DNA of 64,000 nt, taken from assembly GCF_007990225.1 (NCBI RefSeq), contig NZ_BJWF01000005.1, forward strand, positions 42,086-106,085. Reading direction: 5' to 3'. The DNA comes from Enterococcus villorum (GTDB taxonomy: Bacteria; Bacillota; Bacilli; Lactobacillales; Enterococcaceae). The notes under the pieces were generated by a model. It made no database searches. It was not told where the DNA came from and worked only from the letters and a program-made list of their open reading frames with translations. The position numbers were made by a program, and so were the translations under genes. This document shows, piece after piece, positions 44,454 through 53,073 of this stretch; within the stretch, counting starts at the first letter, position 1; the number at the start of each line of letters is the position of its first letter.

Positions 44454-44482
44454 AGTATAGATTATTAATATAAACCAGCCAA
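44454..44482 (-). promoter_or_regulatory. Leftward lytic promoter, facing the repressor promoter
   Basis: On the - strand TTGGCT (44482-44477), 17 bp, TATACT (44459-44454). A variant of the same operator (tagattattaatata, 44458-44472) overlaps it. Mirror-image elements ttgtttacaa (44439-44448) and ttgtaaacaa (44270-44279) flank the two promoters. Confidence 0.66.
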
Positions 44483-44542
44483 CAGTTTTTATATTATTTA
44501 TCTAAACTTTTTTTGTAAGCATTCAGAAAGGTTGTTAAATCA

Positions 44543-44962
44543 ATGAATACTTATGAAATAATAAAAGATTTAGCTAAAGAAAAAGGTCTTTCTATTAGGC
44601 AATTGGAGATAAATTTCGGATATTCCAACGGATACATTGGCAGTTGGAAAAGACAAACTCCTAATTCTACAGAATTAGCTCGACTTGCTGACTATTTCAA
44701 TGTATCTGTCGACTATCTATTAGGACGCACTAAGAAAAAAAGGTACTACGATTTAACGGAAAAAGACGAACGTGATATTCAAAAAGAATTACAATCCTTA
44801 ATCGACGATTTATCTAATGCTGATGGAATGGCTTTTTCGAAGAAGGATGGTGAAATGAGCGAAGCTACACGTGAAGCTCTCATTATTTCTTTAGAGAATG
44901 CATTGCGGATATCTAAGATAGAAGCTAAGAAAAAATATACACCTAAAAAATATCGCGATTAA
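44543..44962 (+). CDS. CI-like XRE repressor
   Basis: A 139-residue repressor: HTH GLSIRQLEINFGYSNGYIGS at about 15-35, then LARLADYFNVSVDYLLGRTK, the hallmark of small phage/ICE repressors. The C terminus (ALRISKIEAKKKYTPKKYRD) is basic. It is coupled to the ImmA-type protease gene 10 bp downstream, so induction probably goes by protease cleavage rather than RecA-driven self-cleavage. Confidence 0.88.
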   Translation: MNTYEIIKDLAKEKGLSIRQLEINFGYSNGYIGSWKRQTPNSTELARLADYFNVSVDYLLGRTKKKRYYDLTEKDERDIQKELQSLIDDLSNADGMAFSKKDGEMSEATREALIISLENALRISKIEAKKKYTPKKYRD

Positions 44963-44972
44963 AAGGAGTGCG

Positions 44973-45401
44973 ATGTTTATGTATTTACCTCAAATTGATA
45001 AAAAAATTAATAAACTGGTAAAACTATATCAAACACGCAATCCTTTTAGAATTGCACGAGAATTGAAGATACTAGTTTTAGAAGAAGATTTGGGAGAAAT
45101 TTATGGTTACTATAGTAAATTAAAACAAATAAAAATGATCCACATAAATTCTAACTTAGATGAAATGGGAAAATGGATAACTTGTAGTCATGAATTAGGC
45201 CACTGTGTTTTACATCCAAATGAAAATACACCTATGTTATCTAAAAAAACGCTAGTATCTGAATTAAAAATTGAAAAAGAGGCAAACTATTTCGCAACTC
45301 ATCTGACTATTGATCCAACATTGGACGGCTTTGATCATATGACAAAATATGAAAAGCTCGTTTGCTTTGGATTACCAGATGAATTCGATCGTTACTTGTG
45401 A
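44973..45401 (+). CDS. ImmA/IrrE-family metalloprotease
   Basis: A 142-residue zinc protease: HELGHCVLHP near residues 70-79 (HExxH) and the downstream ligand helix EKEANYFATHLT. In ICEBs1 and many phages such a protein cleaves the neighbouring repressor to trigger induction. AAGGAG precedes the ATG; a second ATG two codons on is possible. Confidence 0.9.
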   Translation: MFMYLPQIDKKINKLVKLYQTRNPFRIARELKILVLEEDLGEIYGYYSKLKQIKMIHINSNLDEMGKWITCSHELGHCVLHPNENTPMLSKKTLVSELKIEKEANYFATHLTIDPTLDGFDHMTKYEKLVCFGLPDEFDRYL

Positions 45402-45430
45402 ATTATAATACAACGTAAGGAGAATTTTAT

Positions 45431-45632
45431 ATGAAAATAGGACCACGAAAACCGAGTATAAAAAAATCTATCAGCGCTAGAACTACTGATAAAGCAAAAA
45501 GAGCTGTGAAAAAAGCAGTAATTCCTGGTTACGGTAAAAAAGGATCGGGATGGATTAAGGACCCAAAAAAAGGCTGCATACAATAAAGTTTATAAAAAGA
45601 CTACATTTAGCTTTTGGGACTTATTTAAATAA
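45431..45632 (+). pseudogene. Small basic protein gene frameshifted in an A7 run
   Basis: Frame 0 reads MKIGPRKPSIKKSISARTTD to WIKDPKKGCIQ and stops at 45586. Dropping one A from the seven-A run near 45564-45570 gives DPKKAAYNKVYKKTTFSFWD, then LFK and a stop at 45632, which looks like the true C terminus. The run may be slippery for polymerase or ribosome, so a full protein could still be made. Confidence 0.55.
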
Positions 45633-45717
45633 AAAAAGCCCGTGCTGGCACACGGACTAGAAACCTTATTTCTAAGATTCTCCAATAAAATAATATCATA
45701 GAAACGAGGAATAAAAA

Positions 45718-46227
45718 ATGACACTAGATACAAAAAACAAAAAAATTGCTAAACAATTAAAATATGCTCAAGAACATCTAGAACCTGGAGAAAAAGTAGT
45801 TGAAGGTGTATTTGGAGCATACGAAACAAAATCGATGGGCACAGATACAATAAAGAATGGGGTTTTTTTAGCAACGAATAAAAGGCTTTTCTTTTTTGGT
45901 AAAAGAACTTTCGGTTTTGATAGTGAATCTTTCCCCTATTCCAATATTTCCTCTTTTGAATTTGCTAAAAAAGCCATGGGATATAAAATCTCGTTCTATG
46001 CTTCAGGGAATAAAGTAAATATGAAATGGATAAGTATTGGAGATATAAATTCCTTTGTAAACTATGTTAAAGAAAAAATGGAAGCTAAAAATCACAAGAA
46101 TATTGAACAAAATCAAAGCTTAACTTCTCCTATCCAAAAAATGAAAGAACTAAAAGAGTTGCTTGATATGGAAATCATCACTAAAGATGAATTTGAAAAG
46201 AAGAAAAAAGAGTTATTAGGATTATAA
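45718..46227 (+). CDS. Bacterial PH domain plus SHOCT protein
   Basis: A 169-residue protein. Residues about 20-120 are a PH-like beta domain (GVFLATNKRLFFFGKRTFGF, SFPYSNISSFEFAKKAMGYK). The C-terminal SHOCT domain is MKELKELLDMEIITKDEFEK. It is the positional partner of the SHOCT protein at 9948. Such genes sit by many Firmicutes prophage repressors. Role unknown. Confidence 0.82.
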   Translation: MTLDTKNKKIAKQLKYAQEHLEPGEKVVEGVFGAYETKSMGTDTIKNGVFLATNKRLFFFGKRTFGFDSESFPYSNISSFEFAKKAMGYKISFYASGNKVNMKWISIGDINSFVNYVKEKMEAKNHKNIEQNQSLTSPIQKMKELKELLDMEIITKDEFEKKKKELLGL

Positions 46228-46333
46228 AAAAGAAAAAACACGTCCCACCGACCAAAGCGAGCGTGTTCAAAAAAACAAACCTACACAATAGGCTTCTTGT
46301 CTATTGTATCAGAGAAAGAGAGGGAATGCATCC

Positions 46334-46441
46334 ATGATTTTCGCTTCACGTGAAACCCGTACTGTAAAAACTGGCGAGAAAAGAAATGATGGCAAAAAAG
46401 GACCTACTCCATTACCAGCTCGTCCTCAACCTCGCCCATAG
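46334..46441 (+). CDS. 35-residue basic ORF
   Basis: MIFASRETRTVKTGEKRNDG, then KKGPTPLPARPQPRP. A weak GAGAGGGA site precedes the ATG. It overlaps the end of the opposite-strand membrane gene by 38 bp. Small and unrecognised. Confidence 0.35.
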   Translation: MIFASRETRTVKTGEKRNDGKKGPTPLPARPQPRP

Positions 46442-47060
46442 GAACAATGTAAAGTTTTACTCGTTTTTCATAATCAACAAGAATGTTTATATCGTATTTC
46501 TGAAATAATTTTTCAACATCTTCAATCGTCTTTGTAAGCTCTGGCTCTTTAGGAGCATACAATAACAGTTCATTGTATTCATCTATGTCATATTGATAGA
46601 CATTTAGATAACCAGAAGCTATATACTTACCATCAAAATCAAAGAGATAAATATATTTTAATGTTTTTCCATCTAGGGCCTCATCTCGAATTGGTTTTCT
46701 AGTAAATGGCAGTTTATTATTTTTTGTACGAAGTTTATTGAACCATTCGAAAAAGGAACTAAGTACTTTAGGGAAAATATATACTCCTAGAACTAAGATT
46801 AAGACAAAGCTTATAACTGCCGTAACAGTCGTTAACCAAGCAAAATCTAAGTGTGGTAGGATATTCTTCAAAATTTGTTGCATTATCCAATAGATCGACC
46901 AATTTAGAATAGATAAAAACGACACGATGGCTATCTTTTCTTCTTTTTTTGCATTTGACAAAACTAACAAATCATTACTTTTCAAAAGGAAATACGTAAA
47001 ATATCCTGTGATAACAGATTGGAACAGTGCAGTTAAAATATTGAAGTTGTTGAAAAGCAT
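46404..47060 (-). CDS. Two- to three-helix membrane protein beside integrase
   Basis: A 218-residue protein with start MLFNNFNILTALFQSV after AGAGGTG. It has membrane segments at about 1-25, 40-60 and 75-100, then a cytoplasmic domain (LKYIYLFDFDGKYIASGYLN; ILVDYEKRVKLYIVPMGEVE). The layout resembles DUF6338-type proteins. It is opposite in direction to repressor and integrase, a slot often used for superinfection-exclusion or cargo genes. Function not proven. Confidence 0.6.
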   Translation of the reverse strand: MLFNNFNILTALFQSVITGYFTYFLLKSNDLLVLSNAKKEEKIAIVSFLSILNWSIYWIMQQILKNILPHLDFAWLTTVTAVISFVLILVLGVYIFPKVLSSFFEWFNKLRTKNNKLPFTRKPIRDEALDGKTLKYIYLFDFDGKYIASGYLNVYQYDIDEYNELLLYAPKEPELTKTIEDVEKLFQKYDINILVDYEKRVKLYIVPMGEVEDELVME

Positions 47061-47178
47061 ATATTCACCTCTAGTTGGCTGGAGTTTTTTCAATCAATTA
47101 TAACACAATATCATCTACTGTACGAATACACATTCCAAAACGAGCATATCATTTAAGGAGGTGATGCCAGCTATTTTA

Positions 47179-47196
47179 GTCCGAACACTTACCCGA
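47179..47196 (+). repeat. Dispersed prophage motif, copy 3
   Basis: The sequence gtccgaacacttacccga is identical to copy 2, 18 bp before the integrase ATG and overlapping its likely regulatory region. Confidence 0.78.
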
Positions 47197-47213
47197 GCGA
47201 AAGGACGAAAAAA

Positions 47214-48362
47214 ATGGCAACATTCGAACAATACAAAAAGAAAAACGGTAAAAAATTGTGGAAGTTTCAAACTTATTTGGGAGTAGATCCCTTGACTGGC
47301 AAACAAGTTAGAACTACACGAAGAGGTTTTAAAACAAAAAAAGAAGCTCAATTAGCGCTGACCAAACTGCAATTGGAATACGAAAATAATGGTCTAAATA
47401 AGTCTAAAGAGTTAACTTTTCAAGAAGTATACGATCTATGGATCGTAAATTATGAGCAAACAGTAAAAGAAAGTTCTTTCGTTAAAACAAAAGAACAGTT
47501 TGCGAATCATATATTACCAGCATTTGGTGCTCTTAAAATCAACAAAATATCGATTGATATAGCTCAAAAGTTCGCTAATGAAAAGGTAAAAAAATTTGTG
47601 TTGTATAGAGAATTCATCAATAATGCTTCGCGTATATGTGATTATGCTATTAAATTAGGATATCTACAAGATAATCCCTTAAAAAAAATCACAGTTCCGA
47701 AAAGGAAGGTCTCTATTCATGAAGAAGATACTTTAAACTTTTTTAGTAAAGAAGAACTAGAAATCTTTTTGAAATCAGTAGAAAAGAAAAAAGATATTCG
47801 TATGTATTCTTTTTTTCGGACACTAGCCTTCACAGGGATGCGCGTAGGCGAGCTCTTAGCTCTCACATGGAAAGATATTGATTTTAACGATAATTATATC
47901 AAGATAAATAAAACTCTCGCCAGAGGAAAAAATAGACGCCTTTATGTAGAGCAACCTAAAACCAAAAATTCTAAGCGAGATATACCAGTCGATGATGAAA
48001 CTATGAACATCTTGAAGAAATGGCGATTAGAACAAAGAAAATGGTTGTTAACATTGGGAATTAATACGTTAAGCAAAAATCAACTGGTATTTTCTAACCG
48101 GAAAAACGAATATCTCCAATTATCTAAGCCTCGTAAATGGTTAGAAGTGATTATCAAACAAAATAATCTTAAACGTATTACTATTCATGGTCTTAGACAT
48201 ACACATGCTAGTTTACTTTTAGAAGCTGGTGCAAATATTAAGGACGTACAAGAACGTTTAGGCCACTCGTCTATTCAAATCACTATGGATCTATATATCC
48301 ACATTACAGATAAACGAAAAGAAAAAACAGCAGCGCAATTCGCAAAATATATCGGTATTTAA
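47214..48362 (+). CDS. Tyrosine integrase
   Basis: A 382-residue phage integrase. AP2-like arm-binding domain at 1-55 (KKNGKKLWKFQTYLGVDPLT), SAM-like core-binding at 70-160, catalytic domain at 180-382: Arg in FTGMRVGELLALTWKDID, HGLRHTHASLL, LGHSSIQITMDLYIH with the nucleophile Tyr. The ribosome site is AAAGGA. It ends 106 bp before the att core in the tRNA gene, so it sits beside its target. Confidence 0.95.
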   Translation: MATFEQYKKKNGKKLWKFQTYLGVDPLTGKQVRTTRRGFKTKKEAQLALTKLQLEYENNGLNKSKELTFQEVYDLWIVNYEQTVKESSFVKTKEQFANHILPAFGALKINKISIDIAQKFANEKVKKFVLYREFINNASRICDYAIKLGYLQDNPLKKITVPKRKVSIHEEDTLNFFSKEELEIFLKSVEKKKDIRMYSFFRTLAFTGMRVGELLALTWKDIDFNDNYIKINKTLARGKNRRLYVEQPKTKNSKRDIPVDDETMNILKKWRLEQRKWLLTLGINTLSKNQLVFSNRKNEYLQLSKPRKWLEVIIKQNNLKRITIHGLRHTHASLLLEAGANIKDVQERLGHSSIQITMDLYIHITDKRKEKTAAQFAKYIGI

Positions 48363-48395
48363 GCAGATCGTATTCAAAGACGTATTCAAACAAAA

Positions 48396-48452
48396 AAACA
48401 GAGGCGAAAACATTGCAAGCAAATGCCTGTATATCAATGTTTTCGCCTCTAT
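48396..48452 (+). terminator. Terminator after integrase
   Basis: The outer arms gaggcgaaaacatt / aatgttttcgcctc pair perfectly around a 21-nt loop, followed by a short T-rich stretch. The same layout (ctagaaacat / atgtttctag) occurs before the left att at 11130-11169, confirming common descent of the two ends. Confidence 0.72.
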
Positions 48453-48467
48453 TATGAAATGTTATAT

Positions 48468-48485
48468 AAGGAAGGTACAGGATTT
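48468..48485. repeat. Right attachment core of the prophage
   Basis: The sequence aaggaaggtacaggattt overlaps the 3' acceptor and T-arm of tRNA-Ser by 16 bp and is identical to 11187-11204. The tRNA gene stays whole because the phage supplies the same bases. Confidence 0.9.
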
Positions 48486-48556
48486 GAACCTGCGCGCCGG
48501 TATTAGCCGGTTCGCCGGATTTCGAGTCCGGTGCATTACCACTCTGCCAACCTTCC
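48470..48556 (-). tRNA. tRNA-Ser (anticodon CGA)
   Basis: The 87-nt - strand sequence has a 7-bp acceptor stem GGAAGGT / ACCTTCC, anticodon stem CCGGA / TCCGG with loop CTCGAAA (anticodon CGA, reads UCG), a long variable arm (GAACCGGCTAATACCGGC), and T-loop GTTCAAATC. CCA is not encoded. The next base after the acceptor is T, an unusual discriminator, but it belongs to the att core shared by phage and host. Confidence 0.93.
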
Positions 48557-48749
48557 GTACTTATTATTTTTAAACTTTTTTGATAAAAAGTCAAGTCTAT
48601 TTAAAAATAGAAAACAAGTAATGGCATATCTTTATTATGAAAAGAAAAAACACAAGAGTCATTTTTTCGCATTCCTCCAGAAGTTACGTTGATTAAGTAA
48701 CGAAAGAAAGAGTGTTCAAATGAACCTTGTGCTATCAGGCAAAAACTGC

Positions 48750-49316
48750 CTAGTTAATCGTTTCAGGGTTATCCAAAGCAAGAATAGAGTCAATCGTCCG
48801 TTCAATAAACGAAATAATCTGCTCTTCTGTTGGATGTATGATGTTTGAAGACATCAAGGATGCAATACCTGTGACTGCTACCCATGTCCCTGTGTGTAAT
48901 GCATCGATGTATTCATCGGATAGTTGATTGTAGCGATGATCTTCTTTTACGATTTCACGGAAATAGTTGTAAGAAAAATCATGCATCTTTTGTCCATCGC
49001 CGTGTTCATCAATGTATAACGCCATGTAGAGACTATGATGTTTTTTAGCAAAGTAAATATAATTTAACCCTAAATCAATGATTTTATTTCCTGTGCGTTC
49101 TACTGGAAAAACAGTTTCTTTTAGTTGTTCAAAAATAGTATCTAATAATGTATTTTTGAGATCGTCCATGTTTTTGAACTCTAAATAAATAGGTTGTGTA
49201 GATATCCCCATTTTTTTAGCAATGTTTCTCGCAGTAAAACCTTTGAAACCTTCCTTTGCAACAACATCATAAGCAGCTTTTAGAATTTGATCTTTGGTAT
49301 AGACTTTTCTTCTCAT
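48750..49316 (-). CDS. TetR-family transcriptional regulator
   Basis: A 188-residue regulator: HTH FTARNIAKKMGISTQPIYLE at about 27-46, helical ligand domain after that. Start MRRKVYTKDQILK with GGGGGAG upstream. A TACTGCAGTA palindrome lies 19 bp before its start. Possible target is the VTT gene at 50409, which has a related palindrome. Confidence 0.88.
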   Translation of the reverse strand: MRRKVYTKDQILKAAYDVVAKEGFKGFTARNIAKKMGISTQPIYLEFKNMDDLKNTLLDTIFEQLKETVFPVERTGNKIIDLGLNYIYFAKKHHSLYMALYIDEHGDGQKMHDFSYNYFREIVKEDHRYNQLSDEYIDALHTGTWVAVTGIASLMSSNIIHPTEEQIISFIERTIDSILALDNPETIN

Positions 49317-49724
49317 TAGAACTCCCCCACTTCTTACTGCAGTATATGTTGTTTTATTGTAACCGATGAACACAGTTTTTGGCAAACATTTTACTCAAAA
49401 CGTTATATTTTAATATTTTTTCTTATTTATTTTTAACAAAGATCCCTTATTATTTAAAAATAAATAGTAAATGTGGTTCCCCTTACAAAATTTGATTTAT
49501 ATGCAACTTATAATTGTTCAAAATTTTTCTTTCTTGTTATAGATAAAGAAATCAATAGAGAAGGCGTGTAATGGTTAATAAAAATTTCGTTATTTATTTT
49601 TATATTGGTTTAATAAAGTATTGATAAAAAAAAGTATTTTTATCTTACTTTTCTAAACGTTCGTTTTTCTTTTTTTCTCTCTTTTCTGGCAAGTGATCCA
49701 TGTACTTTCCTTTCCAATACAAAT

Positions 49725-49768
49725 AAGCATTCATCGCCTATCTGATAGAAGTTAGGCGATGAATGCTT
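49725..49768 (+). terminator. Strong hairpin in the TetR-VTT interval
   Basis: Perfect 16-bp stem aagcattcatcgccta / taggcgatgaatgctt with a 12-nt loop and short T-run. It is not close to any intact gene end, so it may be left from a lost gene. Confidence 0.65.
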
Positions 49769-49844
49769 TTCGGATGGATTAGGACTATTATTAAGTGGTT
49801 ACTCTAAATTTTTACAAATTATCATAAAGCTCGTCGATGATTGG

Positions 49845-50097
49845 TTCTAAAAATTCATAAAAAGACTAAGCAGTATTCTCCACTTCCCTCATTTTCTTTC
49901 CCAATTTTTAGATGAACTACTAGTTGTTCAAAATTCTCCTTTGAAATTAAAGTTGAAATAGTCATTAAATTCCTTTGACGAAGCGCAAGTTCTTTTTCTC
50001 TAGCCAATATTTCTCCAAATAAGACTTCATTATCCCATTTAGCAAATTTTTGTGTAAATGCTCATAATTGATCATGTTCAGTAGTTTTTTTGGTCAT
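49845..50097 (-). pseudogene. Carboxymuconolactone decarboxylase-like pseudogene
   Basis: One minus-strand frame reads MTKKTTEHDQL, stop, AFTQKFAKWDNEVLFGEILA, then LRQRNLMTISTLISKENFEQ, LVVHLKIGKENEG. This resembles the CMD/AhpD-like family (RxLMTISALI...QLxxHLKxAKENG) but lacks the catalytic end and has an early stop. Confidence 0.6.
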
Positions 50098-50349
50098 TTT
50101 TCTTTTTTTGGTTTTGCTTTATTCATTTCATTATAGGAGATTTATCCACTCATATTTTTTCTATTTTTTCTTATCTTTTATTTATTTCATACTTTTCATG
50201 AAGTAAATCAATATTTAATAGATATATACTTAAAAAAAATAATTTTATTTAAATACATCTGTAGTTGGATGTATTTGCTTCACTTTTCTCTTATACTCAT
50301 TGTATCTTACAAATTTGTTTGATCATTGTCATTTAAAATAGTAGCGCTT

Positions 50350-50372
50350 TACTGTACTTATAAAGTACAGTA
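50350..50372. promoter_or_regulatory. Palindromic operator before the VTT gene
   Basis: Perfect inverted repeat tactgtactt / aagtacagta with 3-nt spacer, 36 bp before the ATG. The half sites (TACTG, CAGTA) also form the palindrome upstream of the TetR gene, which suggests a shared regulator. Confidence 0.68.
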
Positions 50373-50408
50373 ATAGTATAAGTAATTTATCAAAGGAGTT
50401 GATAGATA

Positions 50409-51008
50409 ATGAATGTTACAGTAACACGAAAATTGATCAATTTTATCTCAATCATTGGGTTGGGAATATCTATAGCATTAACGATTTACTTCATCAATTT
50501 AGGTGTATTTAAAGACTTAAATTCTTTGAGAGGACTAGTTGGTGATTCAACTATTTTAGGTCCTACCCTTTTTATCTTTATTCAGATCTTACAAGTCGTC
50601 ATTCCTATCATTCCTGGTGGTATAAGTACAGCTGCTGGTGTTTTAATCTTTGGTCCTTATGCTGGCTTTATTTATAACTATGTAGGTATTTGTATTGGTT
50701 CGATCATTATCTTCTTACTAGGTCGTCGTTACGGAAAACCGTTTATTTTATCTATGGTTAGTGATAAAACGTATAATAAATATATTGGTTGGCTTGATAA
50801 TCAAAATCGATTTGAAAAATTATTTGCTTTAGCAATTTTTCTGCCAATTGCGCCAGATGATGCTCTTTGTTTAATGGCTGGACTAACCAATATTTCTGTT
50901 AAAAAATTTACTTGGATTATTTTATTAGCAAAACCGTTATCCATCTTTTTATATAGTATGGCTTTGATTTATGGAGGCAATTTCTTAAACGGATTATTAG
51001 GACAATGA
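50409..51008 (+). CDS. VTT-domain (DedA/TVP38-like) membrane protein
   Basis: A 199-residue protein with about five helices. VVIPIIPGGISTAAGVLIFG near residues 62-81, GSIIIFLLGRRYGKPF, and LPIAPDDALCLMAGLTNISV are the hallmark of the TVP38/TMEM64/DedA-like family, thought to move lipids or keep membrane potential. Good AAGGAG site. Likely under palindrome control. Confidence 0.86.
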   Translation: MNVTVTRKLINFISIIGLGISIALTIYFINLGVFKDLNSLRGLVGDSTILGPTLFIFIQILQVVIPIIPGGISTAAGVLIFGPYAGFIYNYVGICIGSIIIFLLGRRYGKPFILSMVSDKTYNKYIGWLDNQNRFEKLFALAIFLPIAPDDALCLMAGLTNISVKKFTWIILLAKPLSIFLYSMALIYGGNFLNGLLGQ

Positions 51009-51097
51009 TCGATGAGTGGGCGTGTTGCGTTAAGTGATTGGCGTAGGACATCCACTTATTTTTATTTTACGTTATAATGTATATGGTAGGTGATTGA

Positions 51098-52900
51098 ATG
51101 TTAATTTATTTAAGAAGAAGTTTGGGAAATGCTTGGGATTTTCTTAAAGGAACTCAAGCATATTTTCGTGATGTTTTACTTATGCATGGATTTATCTTGT
51201 TTATCTGTTTGCCTTTATTAAATAGTACAACGAGATTTATTTTACATCGTGGTGCGATTGATTATCTATCGACAGATAATATTTCTACAATTATTTCTCA
51301 GCATCCTGGTGTTTTGTTTTCTTTAATTGCTGTTTTATTAACGATATTATTACTTGTTTATTTCGAGTTTACTTTTTTGCTTATCAGTGTTTATTTTATC
51401 AAAAAACAAGTACCAATATCGTTAAGACAACTACTGCAAGCCACGTTTAGACAACTAAAAAAAATACGTCCACTAACGTTTCTGTTTTTCTTAGCTTATT
51501 TTTTACTGATTTTACCAATTAGTGGCTTAAGCTTTAATTCTGATTTGCTATCCAAAGTGAAAATCCCAGCATTTATTATGGATTTCATTTTTACGAATCG
51601 TTGGATAGTCGTCAGCGCCTTTCTTTTATTCTATTTGTTTTTAGCTTATATCGGGATTCGTCTGATTTTTGCCTTACCAGAGATGATTTTACGCGATCGT
51701 CCCTTTAAACAGGCGATAAAGGAAAGTTGGTCTTTAACAAAAGCACGTTTTTTCGCTATTCTCGGACAATTTATTATTATTGGTGGTAGTATTTTACTGA
51801 TTTCTGCTGCCGGTTATATGGTCGTGATTCTTTCTCAATCTTTCGTTGAAGAATTTTTCCCAGATTATTCATTGATTAGTGCTGTCTTTGCCATGACGAT
51901 TCTCCAAGGAATTCTTTTGTTTAATATTGTTATGTCAACAGTAGGAATCTTTTACATCATTATTGACTTTATGGATGATGAAGGATTCTTACCAGATATC
52001 CCTAGCTGGTATCAATTAGACTTGCCTAGTCAACGGTTTTCAGTACTAAAAAATACCAGTTTCATTTTATTGGCTGTCTTTTTTGGTGTAGGGGTGTGTT
52101 TATATAACATGAATTATTTAACCTCAGCTTCACAAAAAAGACCTATCACTATTTCCCATCGAGGGGTCAGTGCCGGAAATAGTGCACAAAACACCTTAGC
52201 AGCTTTAGAAAAAACCAGCCGAACGTATCATCCTGATTATGTAGAAATGGATGTCCAAGAAACAAAAGATGGTCAATTTGTCGTTATGCATGATTTCAAT
52301 TTAAAACAATTAACTGGTGTGAATAAAGCGCCACAAGATTTAACATTAGAAGAATTAGAAAAACTAACAGTAACGGAAAATGGTGTAAAAGAGCCAGTTG
52401 TTTCATTCGATGCTTATCTAAAAAAAGCAAAGGAATTAAACCAAAAACTTTTAATTGAAATTAAAAATTCAAAAAAAGATTCAAAAGATTTGATTGAACG
52501 CTTTGTACAAAAATATGAAAAAACAATTTTAGCTAATCAGCATATTTTACAAAGTCTGACTTATCAAACCGTTTCTGATTTGAAAGAAGCGAACCCTGAA
52601 TTTTATGTTGGTTATATCCTTCCTTTTAATATTGTTGGTCCTCCTATCACTCCAGCTGATTTTTTAACAATGGAGTATAGTACAATCAATCGCAATTTTA
52701 TTAATTCAGCTCATCAAGATGGTAAAAAAGTTTATGTGTGGACGGTCAACGATTCTGATGGAATCAGCCGTATGATGTTTTATGGTGTCGACGGCATCGT
52801 TACTGATCAAATGGGAATCTTGAATGAAACAGTTCAAAAAGCAGATGAAGAAGTGACTTATTCTGATAAATTACTGAATTTTGTTTTAGGAGTAGGATAG
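51098..52900 (+). CDS. Membrane-anchored glycerophosphodiester phosphodiesterase
   Basis: A 600-residue protein. Residues 1-345 are a membrane part with about eight helices (GPDPase_memb type). The GDPD domain begins at TISHRGVSAGNSAQNTLAAL near 350, with YVEMDVQETKDGQFVVMHD metal and substrate motifs and the late VYVWTVNDSDG. The usual ENT metal motif is QNT here, as I recall for this membrane-linked subfamily. It likely turns over glycerophosphodiesters or lipoteichoic-acid glycerol-phosphate. Confidence 0.9.
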   Translation: MLIYLRRSLGNAWDFLKGTQAYFRDVLLMHGFILFICLPLLNSTTRFILHRGAIDYLSTDNISTIISQHPGVLFSLIAVLLTILLLVYFEFTFLLISVYFIKKQVPISLRQLLQATFRQLKKIRPLTFLFFLAYFLLILPISGLSFNSDLLSKVKIPAFIMDFIFTNRWIVVSAFLLFYLFLAYIGIRLIFALPEMILRDRPFKQAIKESWSLTKARFFAILGQFIIIGGSILLISAAGYMVVILSQSFVEEFFPDYSLISAVFAMTILQGILLFNIVMSTVGIFYIIIDFMDDEGFLPDIPSWYQLDLPSQRFSVLKNTSFILLAVFFGVGVCLYNMNYLTSASQKRPITISHRGVSAGNSAQNTLAALEKTSRTYHPDYVEMDVQETKDGQFVVMHDFNLKQLTGVNKAPQDLTLEELEKLTVTENGVKEPVVSFDAYLKKAKELNQKLLIEIKNSKKDSKDLIERFVQKYEKTILANQHILQSLTYQTVSDLKEANPEFYVGYILPFNIVGPPITPADFLTMEYSTINRNFINSAHQDGKKVYVWTVNDSDGISRMMFYGVDGIVTDQMGILNETVQKADEEVTYSDKLLNFVLGVG

Positions 52901-52993
52901 AAAAAAATGACTACAATTAAGATGATTGATAGGCGTATACAACGAAAAACTATAAATGATGCAACTCCATTTTAATGAGGTGCTGGATAAAAT

Positions 52994-53032
52994 AAACAAA
53001 GACTATAAGTGAAAAACTTATAGTCTTTGTTT
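52994..53032. terminator. Terminator after the GDPD gene
   Basis: Perfect 16-bp stem aaacaaagactataag / cttatagtctttgttt with a 7-nt loop and flanking A/T tracts. Bidirectional between the GDPD gene and the leftward XRE gene. Confidence 0.85.
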
Positions 53033-53073
53033 TACTTTGCTTGAATAAAAAATAGTTTGTTTTTCTCTTTTTA

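Larger units (their letters stand above)
11187..48485. mobile_element. HK97-type siphovirus prophage, tRNA-Ser integrated
   Basis: A complete-looking temperate phage: integrase, repressor and switch, recombination (RecT plus nuclease), replication (DnaD-like plus DnaC-like), late regulator, HNH plus TerS/TerL, portal, protease, major capsid, connectors, major tail, frameshifted chaperone, tape measure, Dit, Tal, baseplate proteins, holin, amidase. I see no break in the essential structural genes. Small lesions are confined to accessory ORFs (37792, 45431, 36303 regions). Packaging is probably cos-type, judged from the HNH-TerS-TerL arrangement. Confidence 0.92.
49317..50408. other. Long intergenic stretch with terminator and a gene ruin
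   Basis: AT-rich. Holds the TetR promoter side (49335-49344), a strong hairpin at 49725-49768, a broken carboxymuconolactone-decarboxylase-like frame (49845-50097) and the VTT promoter with palindrome. I see no other gene. Confidence 0.6.

Noticed and set aside
48304..48594. A 96-codon - strand frame over the tRNA and integrase end
   Set aside because: It runs through the tRNA gene, the att core and the integrase terminator.
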